A stretch of DNA of 64,000 nt, taken from Arachnia rubra (GTDB lineage: Bacteria; Actinomycetota; Actinomycetes; Propionibacteriales; Propionibacteriaceae). Under the pieces are notes generated by a model. The model saw only the letters and a program-made list of their open reading frames with translations. It had not been told where the DNA came from and did not search any database. The stretch is taken from assembly GCF_019973735.1 (NCBI RefSeq), contig NZ_AP024463.1, positions 248,001-312,000 on the forward strand. The letters are read 5' to 3'. The number at the start of each line of letters is the position of its first letter. The first letter of the stretch is position 1. The position numbers and the translations under genes were made by a program. Of this stretch, positions 53,175-60,434 are shown piece by piece.

Positions 53175-53223
53175 CGGCAGGGTCCGTATCGCTGGCACAG
53201 CCGGGACAACACCGGCCAAGAGA

Positions 53224-53303
53224 CTCCGCCGGCCGTGGCCGGCGGAGCTGGTGCCCGTCCAGGCGTCATGCTGGCCTGCGGATCGCGCGTCGGCGCGCGA
53301 TCC
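53224..53303. terminator. two GC-rich hairpins between convergent genes
   Basis: CTCCGCCGGCC-GT-GGCCGGCGGAG (53224-53247) and GGATCGCGCG-TCGG-CGCGCGATCC (53280-53303) are both perfect. They lie between the histidine kinase stop (53174) and the stop of the lanthipeptide-locus response regulator (53317). They probably terminate the two converging transcripts. Confidence 0.75.
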
Positions 53304-53316
53304 AGTGCGCTGTTGC

Positions 53317-54000
53317 TCAGCCCTCGATGGAGAGCCGGGGACTGACGATGCCCAGCTCGAATCCGCGGATCAGGGCTTGGAGCCGGTCGCGAACGCCGAG
53401 TTTCATACAGGCGTTGGCCAGGTAGGCCTTGACGGAGCCCTCGGAGATGTACATCTCCTTGGCGATCTCACGGTTGCTGAGTCCCCGTCCCAGGAATTGC
53501 AGGACGGAGATCTCGCGGGGAGCCAGGCCCACCTCCGTCGCGGCCGACCCGGAGACGACCTCCGGGTCGTGGGCGCCGCCGATCACCTGCCGGGCCAGAA
53601 GGCGTACGACGCCGGGGGACAGCGGCAGGTTGTCGTCCATCGCCGTCTTGATCGCGGTGAGGATCTCCTCCGGCTGGGCGTCCTTGACCAGATACCCGGA
53701 GGCCCCGGCGCGCAAGGCCGGGACGACGTAGTCGAGGGTGGAGAAGGTGGTGAGCGCGACCACCCGGGTACCAGGCAGTTCGTCGGTGATCTTGTGGGTT
53801 GCGTCGATGCCGTTCATTCGCGGCATCTTCAGGTCCATCAGCACGAGGTCCGGTTTGAGGGCGTGTGCCTGCTCGATCGCGGCCTCCCCGTCCTCGGCGG
53901 TTCCCACCACGACAACACCGTCCTCGTTGTCGAGGAACGTCCGCAGAGCGTGGAGCATGAGCGGCTGATCATCGACAACGAGGACGGTGATGTCTGTCAT
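53317..54000 (-). CDS. lanthipeptide-locus response regulator (LanR-like)
   Basis: The 227-residue NarL-type regulator has receiver DITVLVVDDQPLMLHALRTF, phospho-Asp in LVLMDLKMPRMNG, GYLVKDAQ, and LuxR domain GLAPREISVLQFLGRGLSNR with IAKEMYISEGSVKAYLANAC. The start is ATG 54000. It is the last gene of the unit peptide-kinase-ABC-permease-permease-regulator; its kinase is the first large gene of the same unit. It probably controls the ABC immunity genes and perhaps the lanA promoter. Confidence 0.88.
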   Translation of the reverse strand: MTDITVLVVDDQPLMLHALRTFLDNEDGVVVVGTAEDGEAAIEQAHALKPDLVLMDLKMPRMNGIDATHKITDELPGTRVVALTTFSTLDYVVPALRAGASGYLVKDAQPEEILTAIKTAMDDNLPLSPGVVRLLARQVIGGAHDPEVVSGSAATEVGLAPREISVLQFLGRGLSNREIAKEMYISEGSVKAYLANACMKLGVRDRLQALIRGFELGIVSPRLSIEG

Positions 54001-54022
54001 GTAACGGGATATTACCTCCTCA

Positions 54023-54814
54023 TCACCATTCACGGCGGCGAACCCGGGATCTCATGATCCAGGCGCTCAGTGCCACCCAGATGAGCGAGATGAAAGCGGT
54101 GGCTGCCATGCTGCCGATGGAGGCGAACTCGTCTCCCGCAGCTCGCGCCCCCAGCCCATAGGTGATCAGGGCGAAGGGATAGGCTGCCGCCAGGGGTGGT
54201 GCCGCGGCAGTCAGTCCCATGCCTATCATCGTGGCTCCCAGAGCCGCTGATGCGATGGCGGCGAAGGTACGGAGCCAGGTGCCGAGCATGAGGGTTACCG
54301 CGCCCACCGCCCAAGCCCCGAGAGCGCCGCACAATGCACGTGCTAGGTAGGGGCCAAGCTGGCTGGGGTCGAATCCCAGGAACAGCCCCGCTGCCACCGC
54401 GGTCACCAGATAGACGGCCATCCCTGTCAGTGCCAGCTCTAAGGCAACGAGCATCTTGCCTGAGACGGCAGTGCCGGCGCGGTCTATTGAGGCCAGCCGC
54501 TGCCAGCCCCGGGTCTGGTGCTCAAGGGCTCCAGCTTGGGCCAGGATGACGCCGTAGAGGATGGGCAGGAAGATGCTGGTGACGAGGATGGCGCCCTGTG
54601 CCCAGACGCCAAACCAGGTGAGTCCCTGCTCCTGCATGATGGCCAGGTTGCTGGTGTAGTTCCAGACTCCCAGCAGCTGGGCGAAGATGCTGAGGATCAC
54701 GGCTCCTCCCAGGAACCAGGAGCGTCTTACCTTGGCGCGCTCGACCTTCCAGGCGGTCACAAGCCCGATGCGTTGCGCCGCCACTGGCCTTGCTGAGAAT
54801 GTTGCGGCGGTCAT
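54023..54814 (-). CDS. LanG/LanE-type ABC-2 permease
   Basis: The 263-residue integral membrane protein has six helices (FLGGAVILSIFAQLLGVWNY, QGAILVTSIFLPILYGVILA, LELALTGMAVYLVTAVAAGL, SAALGATMIGMGLTAAAPPL). The Glu-His-Gln-Thr-Arg-Gly-Trp-Gln segment (LEHQTRGWQRLAS) is the cytoplasmic motif seen in lantibiotic-immunity permeases (MutE/EpiE/MutG type). It overlaps the preceding permease by ATGA. With that permease and the ATPase it would form an immunity pump clearing the lantibiotic from the membrane. Confidence 0.82.
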   Translation of the reverse strand: MTAATFSARPVAAQRIGLVTAWKVERAKVRRSWFLGGAVILSIFAQLLGVWNYTSNLAIMQEQGLTWFGVWAQGAILVTSIFLPILYGVILAQAGALEHQTRGWQRLASIDRAGTAVSGKMLVALELALTGMAVYLVTAVAAGLFLGFDPSQLGPYLARALCGALGAWAVGAVTLMLGTWLRTFAAIASAALGATMIGMGLTAAAPPLAAAYPFALITYGLGARAAGDEFASIGSMAATAFISLIWVALSAWIMRSRVRRREW

Positions 54815-55581
54815 GCGTTCTCCTCCTTGCGGATGACGAGCCAGGCCGACAGAGCAACCCACGCTAGGGCGATGATGCCGGCGAGGGCGACCATGAGGCC
54901 GGGGTTGGGAACTAGGGGAAAGTCGGGAGCGGATTGCGTCTCAGGGGTGATCAATGGGTAGGGGCTTCCTGCCACCAGCAAGCTCCAGGGCAGCAGCCAA
55001 CCGAGCTGAGGGAGGTGCAGGAAAGGCAGAAATGAGGCGACCAGGGAACCGATGATACCTATGACCACGCTGCCAGCTGCATTGTCGATCAGATGACACA
55101 GCGCCAGCTGGACCGCGCTGATCGCAAGTGTGCTGATGAGGCCCAGGGCCGCGACCAGCCAGAAGGTGGAATCGTACGAACCCGCCTCCAATAGACCAGC
55201 TCTGTACCCAATCGTGATGCTGACTGCGAACATCGCCATGCTGAGGATGAACCCCATCCCTGTCAAGAGTGCGAGTTTCAGCATGAATTGGCGTTTGGCT
55301 GACTGCCCCAGGGCCCGGAAGAGCTGGCCCATGCGGCCATCCTGGTCGACCCCCGCCACCCGTGTGGCCAAGAACGCTATGGTGGGGCCGAGCAGCACGG
55401 TCAGGAAATTCAGGTAGTCATACAGCGCAGCAGTCTGAAGGGTACGGATCCCTTGTGCCTTGGAGGCTTGGGTTGCTACGGCACTCCCCAGCCACAGTAT
55501 TTCCACAGCCCCCAGCCCCAATAGCAGGAAGGGCAGCCGACTACGATGATGCTTTCGAATCTCCAGTGCGAGGGTGCTCAT
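54811..55581 (-). CDS. LanE/LanG-type ABC-2 permease
   Basis: The 256-residue protein has six membrane segments, starting LEIRKHHRSRLPFLLLGLGA and including NFLTVLLGPTIAFLATRVAG, LALLTGMGFILSMAMFAVSI and VVIGIIGSLVASFLPFLHLP. The size and the pairing of two dissimilar ABC-2 permeases after one ATPase fit LanEG immunity transporters. It overlaps the ATPase stop by ATGA. Specificity is inferred from the adjacent lanthipeptide genes. Confidence 0.8.
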   Translation of the reverse strand: MSTLALEIRKHHRSRLPFLLLGLGAVEILWLGSAVATQASKAQGIRTLQTAALYDYLNFLTVLLGPTIAFLATRVAGVDQDGRMGQLFRALGQSAKRQFMLKLALLTGMGFILSMAMFAVSITIGYRAGLLEAGSYDSTFWLVAALGLISTLAISAVQLALCHLIDNAAGSVVIGIIGSLVASFLPFLHLPQLGWLLPWSLLVAGSPYPLITPETQSAPDFPLVPNPGLMVALAGIIALAWVALSAWLVIRKEENA

Positions 55582-56579
55582 GCTCGGGACCTCCTGCCTC
55601 GCTTTGGTTGCTCGGCCATCACCACCGGGGTCTCGGTCAGTTCCAGGAAGGCCTCCTCAAGGCTCTTGCGCTGCAACTCGACCCGGGCGATGCGCACACC
55701 GGCTCCGACGAGCCGGGCGACCGCATCGGCAATGAGATCGTCCTGCATGGGTGGGAGGAAGATTTCGTTGCCCACTGTTTCAGGGCGCAGACCCAGGCTT
55801 TCCAGGTGAGCCATCGCCGTATTCACCGGCGAGACCTTCATCACGAGGCGTCCTTGATCCCTGAGACCGGCTAGCGTGCCCTGGTACCGGAGATGGCCCG
55901 CCTGGATGATGCCGACAACATCGGCCATCTGCTCGATCTCTGACAGCAGATGTGAGGAGACCATGATCGTGATGCCGCGCTCGTGGGCGAGCTGTGTGAT
56001 CAGGCCACGGATCTCCGCCACGCCCGCCGGGTCCAGACCGTTGGTCGGCTCGTCGAGCAGCAGCAGCTCGGGGTCGGAGATCAGAGCCATCGCGATCCCC
56101 AGACGCTGCTTCATCCCCAGGGAGTACTGGCGGGCTTTCTTCTTGGCTGCGTCCGTGAGTCCGACGATGTGGAGAGTCCTATCGACGGACTCACGGTCGC
56201 AGGACAGGTAGTCGGCTACCAGGCGTAGGTTCTCGGCTCCCGTCAGGTGCGGATAGAACGCCGGCCCCTCGATCAGGGAGCCGATCCGGGGAAGGATGTC
56301 GCCCCGGTTCGCGCGGAGGTCGCGGCCGAAGATGCGGACCTCGCCGCTGGTCGGCTTCGCCAGCCCGAGCAGCATCTTCATGGTCGTGGACTTCCCTGCC
56401 CCGTTGGGGCCGAGGAACCCGTAGACCCCGCCCTGTGGAATGGCCAGGTCGACGTGGTCGACGACCGTCTGGCTCCCGTATCGCTTCGTAACACCGCGGG
56501 TTTCCACGGCCCACTGTCTGACTGGCGGGGGTGTTAAAGGCTGGGTGGCCATGGGAGGCTGAATGGTTGCTGCAAGCAT
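55578..56579 (-). CDS. LanF-type ABC transporter ATPase (lantibiotic immunity)
   Basis: The 333-residue ATPase has Walker A GFLGPNGAGKSTTMKMLLGL. The signature RQYSLGMKQRLGIAMALISD has the SLGMKQRLG form typical of BcrA/LanF ATPases. Walker B is ELLLLDEPTNGLDPAGVAEI, and an H-loop IMVSSHLLSEIEQ follows. The start is ATG 56579, 3 bp after the kinase stop. The C-terminal extension (residues 230-333) is usual for this subfamily. It should energise the two permeases downstream. Confidence 0.88.
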   Translation of the reverse strand: MLAATIQPPMATQPLTPPPVRQWAVETRGVTKRYGSQTVVDHVDLAIPQGGVYGFLGPNGAGKSTTMKMLLGLAKPTSGEVRIFGRDLRANRGDILPRIGSLIEGPAFYPHLTGAENLRLVADYLSCDRESVDRTLHIVGLTDAAKKKARQYSLGMKQRLGIAMALISDPELLLLDEPTNGLDPAGVAEIRGLITQLAHERGITIMVSSHLLSEIEQMADVVGIIQAGHLRYQGTLAGLRDQGRLVMKVSPVNTAMAHLESLGLRPETVGNEIFLPPMQDDLIADAVARLVGAGVRIARVELQRKSLEEAFLELTETPVVMAEQPKRGRRSRA

Positions 56580-56581
56580 GT

Positions 56582-57856
56582 TCACTGTGTCCTTTCTTCT
56601 GACTGCTTGGGAAGTTTGGTTTCGTGTGGTTCGGGCGCATCGGGCCAGGAAGGCCGGTTGGCCTGGTGAACCGGAAGGTGTGCCTCGACGACCCATTCCT
56701 CACCCTGTCTCCCGGCCTGGTAGCTGCCGCCGACCGCCAAGACCCTCTCTCGCAGTGAGGTGAGGCCATAACTGGTGGAAGATGAACGTTCGAGGGGCTT
56801 GACGCGGTTGTTGACGATCCTGACCTCCACCTCGGTCGGCTGGAGCGACAGGGAAATGGTGCAGGTGGCGTCGTGGTGGGCATGCTTGATGATGTTGGTC
56901 ACCGACTCCTGCACAATGCGGGTGCTGGTGGTCTTCGTCGAGAGGGGCAGCGACTCGATGCGCGGATCTACCGATGCCTTCGCCACCTGGAACCCCAGTC
57001 TGGTAAGAGAATCGACGTGGTGTTCCACCTGCTCTTGGAGACTCGGGCCGGTGACGACCTGGCTCGACAGCGGGCGGGGACCATTCTCCTCATCGGTCCG
57101 CAGCACGTCCAGGAGCGCCCTCAACTCATTCAGAGCCTCACGTGCCGAATCGTCGATGATGCCGAGGGTCTCGCGCAGCTCGACCGGGTCCTGGGAGTGG
57201 CGCCGGGACATTACCTGCATCGTGATGACGGTGATGTGGTGAGCCACCACGTCATGGAGCTCCCGGGCAAGGTCTTGGCGCTCCTCACGGCGAATCTGCT
57301 CCGCCTGGGCCTCGGCCTCCCGTAGTTGGGCCTGCGTCTTCGCAGTCCGGATCACCAAGTATCGCAGGGCCAGACCAATGAGGCAGCTGGCCAGGATGAC
57401 CCAGAAGGTCACCCACCAGAACGCTCCTGGTTCCATCTGCTGAACAATTATTGTGTCCCCGCGCCAGGCGACGAGGGTGGCCCAGATGGCGGTCAGGGCG
57501 CAGTGGGTGATAATGAGAGTTTTTTTGCACAGGGTGCTTGTTACCAGGGCGATCATCGCGATCGGGATAAGAAGGAAGAGGGGACGAAAGCTGATGAAGC
57601 TGGTGTACATGGCCAGAGTGACCAGAATGATTGAGACGCGAGCTGAGAAGAGCGAGACCGCAGCCGCTAGATAGCTGAGGATCACCTCGGCTAGGAACCA
57701 GGCCACTGACGAATCGAGAGGATGAGTTCGAAGGGTGATGTTGATATCGCTCACCAATCCCGCTGTTCCCCAGAGGAGCAGACCGAACTGGAGCCACCGG
57801 GGAACCCGGGCCATGTACTCGGCCCTGCCCCAGCCTTTCTGAATCTGCTCAAGCAT
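56582..57856 (-). CDS. lanthipeptide-locus sensor histidine kinase (LanK-like)
   Basis: The 424-residue HisKA_3 kinase has five to six membrane helices (LQFGLLLWGTAGLVSDINIT, LAEVILSYLAAAVSLFSARV, PLFLLIPIAMIALVTSTLCK). A coiled linker leads to phospho-acceptor QDLARELHDVVAHHITVITM. ATPase segments are RIVQESVTNIIKHAHHDATC and TSYGLTSLRERVLAVGGSYQ. The ATG at 57856 lies 47 bp after the small secreted peptide gene. A peptide ligand (mature lantibiotic or the small secreted peptide) is a reasonable guess for its signal. Confidence 0.85.
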   Translation of the reverse strand: MLEQIQKGWGRAEYMARVPRWLQFGLLLWGTAGLVSDINITLRTHPLDSSVAWFLAEVILSYLAAAVSLFSARVSIILVTLAMYTSFISFRPLFLLIPIAMIALVTSTLCKKTLIITHCALTAIWATLVAWRGDTIIVQQMEPGAFWWVTFWVILASCLIGLALRYLVIRTAKTQAQLREAEAQAEQIRREERQDLARELHDVVAHHITVITMQVMSRRHSQDPVELRETLGIIDDSAREALNELRALLDVLRTDEENGPRPLSSQVVTGPSLQEQVEHHVDSLTRLGFQVAKASVDPRIESLPLSTKTTSTRIVQESVTNIIKHAHHDATCTISLSLQPTEVEVRIVNNRVKPLERSSSTSYGLTSLRERVLAVGGSYQAGRQGEEWVVEAHLPVHQANRPSWPDAPEPHETKLPKQSEERTQ

Positions 57857-57903
57857 GTCTCATTCCTCTCGATGAGTGTGTATGTGGCTTCGTGGTTCGG
57901 GTA

Positions 57904-58077
57904 TCAGCCGCAGAACCCAGCGATGAAGCAGAACTGGCTAGGCTCCGCCCCGGTGGCCGATGTTGCGACGTCGTAGCCGACGGGCTCTTCGGACGCCCTC
58001 GCCGGGGTGGCGCTTGTGAACAGGACGGACATACACACCAGGGTTCCGGCGGCCATGGCCAGTAGGCGCTTGATCAT
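57904..58077 (-). CDS. small Sec-secreted peptide, 57 aa
   Basis: The ATG at 58077 has an excellent AAAGGAG site 8 bp upstream. The product begins MIKRLLAMAAGTLVCMSVLF and TSATPARA, a textbook signal peptide with an AxA cleavage site. This leaves a ~28-residue acidic peptide starting SEEPVGYDVATSATG and ending FCFIAGFCG, with two Cys eight positions from each other near the C-terminus. It resembles no family known to me and lacks a double-Gly leader. Its place, directly before the histidine kinase gene and between the lanT and immunity blocks, suggests a signalling, immunity or bacteriocin-like role; this is inference. Confidence 0.7.
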   Translation of the reverse strand: MIKRLLAMAAGTLVCMSVLFTSATPARASEEPVGYDVATSATGAEPSQFCFIAGFCG

Positions 58078-58261
58078 CTCTCGATCTCCTTTGATTCTCG
58101 CCCCTTGGGCGGTTGCTTTGTTCTTGTCCTCAAGGCTAGGAGAGCGAGGCCCTGCGCCACAGTGGACCATTGACTAGCTTCCGGGCGTCTTTTAGCTGTC
58201 GCCAGAAGCAGGTCCCGCCTCGCCTTCCGTGATGAATGGGCAAGCAACCGGGTGCAGTCAA

Positions 58262-58291
58262 AGGCCCAGTGGACGGAATCCCACTGGGCCT
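58262..58291 (-). terminator. hairpin terminator of the lanAMT unit
   Basis: AGGCCCAGTGG (58262-58272) pairs with CCACTGGGCCT (58281-58291) around an 8-nt loop, 28 bp after the lanT stop on the minus strand. Both arms are perfect. It separates lanAMT from the regulation/immunity unit. Confidence 0.7.
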
Positions 58292-58319
58292 AAGCGGTGT
58301 TCACTACGGCTTTTGCTGG

Positions 58320-60434
58320 CTACTCCAGCGCGCGCCGTGGTACGGCTCCTCTGGGGGCCTCGACTGGCGACTGCGGCCAGCAGGGAAGACCCCGGCCTGT
58401 CGCGGGCAGCACGTCAAAGGTCTCTCGATCGACCATGACCCACGCCGTGTCGCAGTAGTCCACCAGAGCTGGGTCGTGGCTGACCATGATCATCGTGACC
58501 CCCCGGTACCGCTCGCCCCGGACCACATGCTGGTAGAAGTGACGCCGGTTGTCCTCGTCCAGGCTGCTGACGGCCTCGTCCAGGAACAGGAATTCGCGTC
58601 CCCGCACCAGCGCCCGGGCCAGCAGGAGCCGCTGGGCCTGACCGGTGGAGAAGTTGCGGCCGCCAGCCTGGACACGCGAGGAGAGCTTCGCCGGCAGGGC
58701 GTCGATGGTCTCGTAGAGATTGACATCCTGGAGCACTTGGAACAGTTCTGCGTCGTCGATCTCCCGGTCGTGCTCAAGAAGCAAGTTCTCCCGCACCGTT
58801 CCCTCTACCAGGGTCATCTTGGGGAACAGCACCCCGGTGCTGTCGCGGAAATTGGCGTCTCCGACCCTCAGAGTTCCCGAAAAGTCGTTCAACCCCAGCA
58901 GGACATACAGGAGGCTGGATTTCCCGGCCCCGGAAGGACCGAACACGGCCACCTTCTCCCCAGGGGCGACCTGGAGATCGATGCCATTGCACACCATCGC
59001 CTGCCCGGGGTAACCGAACGCCAGTGAGGTGGCCTCGATCGCGCCTGGCACACCGGCCGGCTCCAGCGTTCCGAAGCTCGGGGCGGCGTGGAATAGATCG
59101 GCCTGCTTGTCCTGGTAGACCGCGACGTTGGCGATCTGCTGCACCACTCCCTGCGCCTCGGAGACAGCAGCCGTGAACAGGGCCATCCCGGTCTGGAACA
59201 GGACGATGTCGGCGATGGCCACGTGCTCTGCTGCTGCCAGCCACAGTCCGACTGCGACCACGAGCACCAGCATGATGGTGGTGTAGCCCGATTGGACGCC
59301 CCCCGTCAGCGTGCTCCATCGGATGACTCGCTTGTATTCGTCGTTCACCCTCCGGTTCAGCATTGTCCAGCGATCCTGGTGATAGTCCTCCGTTCCCGTG
59401 GCCTTGACCGCATCGATGTTGTTGAGGGTGGCCTGGGTCTCACTGCTCATCTCCACCTGTGCCTGGACCTGGGTCTGGCTCGCCTCCATCTGCCTGCTGG
59501 TCAGGAACAGCGTCAGGGCGAAATAGGCCGTCGAGCCAACGACCAGCAGGGTCGCAAGCGGTGGTGAGACCAGGATGAGGTAGGTCAGGGTGAGCAGCAG
59601 TGAGAGCACCGACAGTACTGATGGCAGGATCGTCATGACGAGAGAGTTCTTCAGGACGAACCTGAGATTCAGCTTCTCGGTGAGGGCTCCGACTGACTGT
59701 CCGGCGAAATAGGACAGGCGCTGGGAGAACAACCCCGAGAAGAGACGGTGGGTGTAGCGCTTCTCGAAATGGTCGGAGCCGCGCTGAAGCCCCAGAGAAC
59801 GGATCGCGAAAGAGGCTCCTGTCAGTCCCGCTGCCAGCACGAGGCCGAGCAATACCACCGAGGGTTGCGGGGGGCCGAGGTCAAAGAGCTGACGCGTCCC
59901 TGCGGTGACGCCGAGAGTCACCAGCTGCGCCAAGATGACGCTGGCCGCCAGAAGGAATGCAGCTCCTCCAGGGATCAGCGCCCGCAGAGGTTGGGCGCTC
60001 TCGTCGCGTTGTGGGGATCGCCGGGTGAACTCCCTGGTGGGTGTCAGAAGAACCAGGACGTCGCTGAACAGCCTCCAGAAGTCTTCATAGTGGAGCCTCA
60101 GCCTCCCCATTGCGGGATCGACCACGCTCACGTGCCGTCGGCCGAATCGTTCAATGACCACGAAGTGACGCCCCTCCCAATGGGCGATCACGGGGCCTCG
60201 GAGACGACGTAGCTGATCCTCGGGCATACGCTCCCGGTCGACCTTACGGGCGCTCATCGCCAGCCCATACTCGGAGTTCAGCCTGCGCAAATACCCGAGG
60301 CTCAGGCCGTCTGGGGGAAGCGGCTGCCAGCCGCGCAGGTCGCCCGGGGAGACCCGAACCCTGAAGTGACTGAGGATCATGGCATAGCAGGCAAGCAGGC
60401 AGTCCTGCTCACTCTGCTGGAGCACGACTTTCAT
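58320..60434 (-). CDS. lanT: LanT: C39 peptidase/ABC lanthipeptide exporter
   Basis: The 704-residue bifunctional transporter cuts the leader after the double-glycine-type site and exports the peptide. The N-terminal C39 peptidase has Cys12 (LQQSEQDCLLACYAMIL), His90 (AHWEGRHFVVIERFG) and Asp106 (VSVVDPAMGRL). Six membrane helices lie over residues ~160-420. The ATPase has Walker A VFGPSGAGKSSLLYVLLGL, signature NFSTGQAQRLLLARALV (STGQ instead of SGGQ), Walker B FLFLDEAVSSLDEDN and MVSHDPALVD. The start is ATG 60434, overlapping the lanM stop (ATGA). Confidence 0.95.
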   Translation of the reverse strand: MKVVLQQSEQDCLLACYAMILSHFRVRVSPGDLRGWQPLPPDGLSLGYLRRLNSEYGLAMSARKVDRERMPEDQLRRLRGPVIAHWEGRHFVVIERFGRRHVSVVDPAMGRLRLHYEDFWRLFSDVLVLLTPTREFTRRSPQRDESAQPLRALIPGGAAFLLAASVILAQLVTLGVTAGTRQLFDLGPPQPSVVLLGLVLAAGLTGASFAIRSLGLQRGSDHFEKRYTHRLFSGLFSQRLSYFAGQSVGALTEKLNLRFVLKNSLVMTILPSVLSVLSLLLTLTYLILVSPPLATLLVVGSTAYFALTLFLTSRQMEASQTQVQAQVEMSSETQATLNNIDAVKATGTEDYHQDRWTMLNRRVNDEYKRVIRWSTLTGGVQSGYTTIMLVLVVAVGLWLAAAEHVAIADIVLFQTGMALFTAAVSEAQGVVQQIANVAVYQDKQADLFHAAPSFGTLEPAGVPGAIEATSLAFGYPGQAMVCNGIDLQVAPGEKVAVFGPSGAGKSSLLYVLLGLNDFSGTLRVGDANFRDSTGVLFPKMTLVEGTVRENLLLEHDREIDDAELFQVLQDVNLYETIDALPAKLSSRVQAGGRNFSTGQAQRLLLARALVRGREFLFLDEAVSSLDEDNRRHFYQHVVRGERYRGVTMIMVSHDPALVDYCDTAWVMVDRETFDVLPATGRGLPCWPQSPVEAPRGAVPRRALE

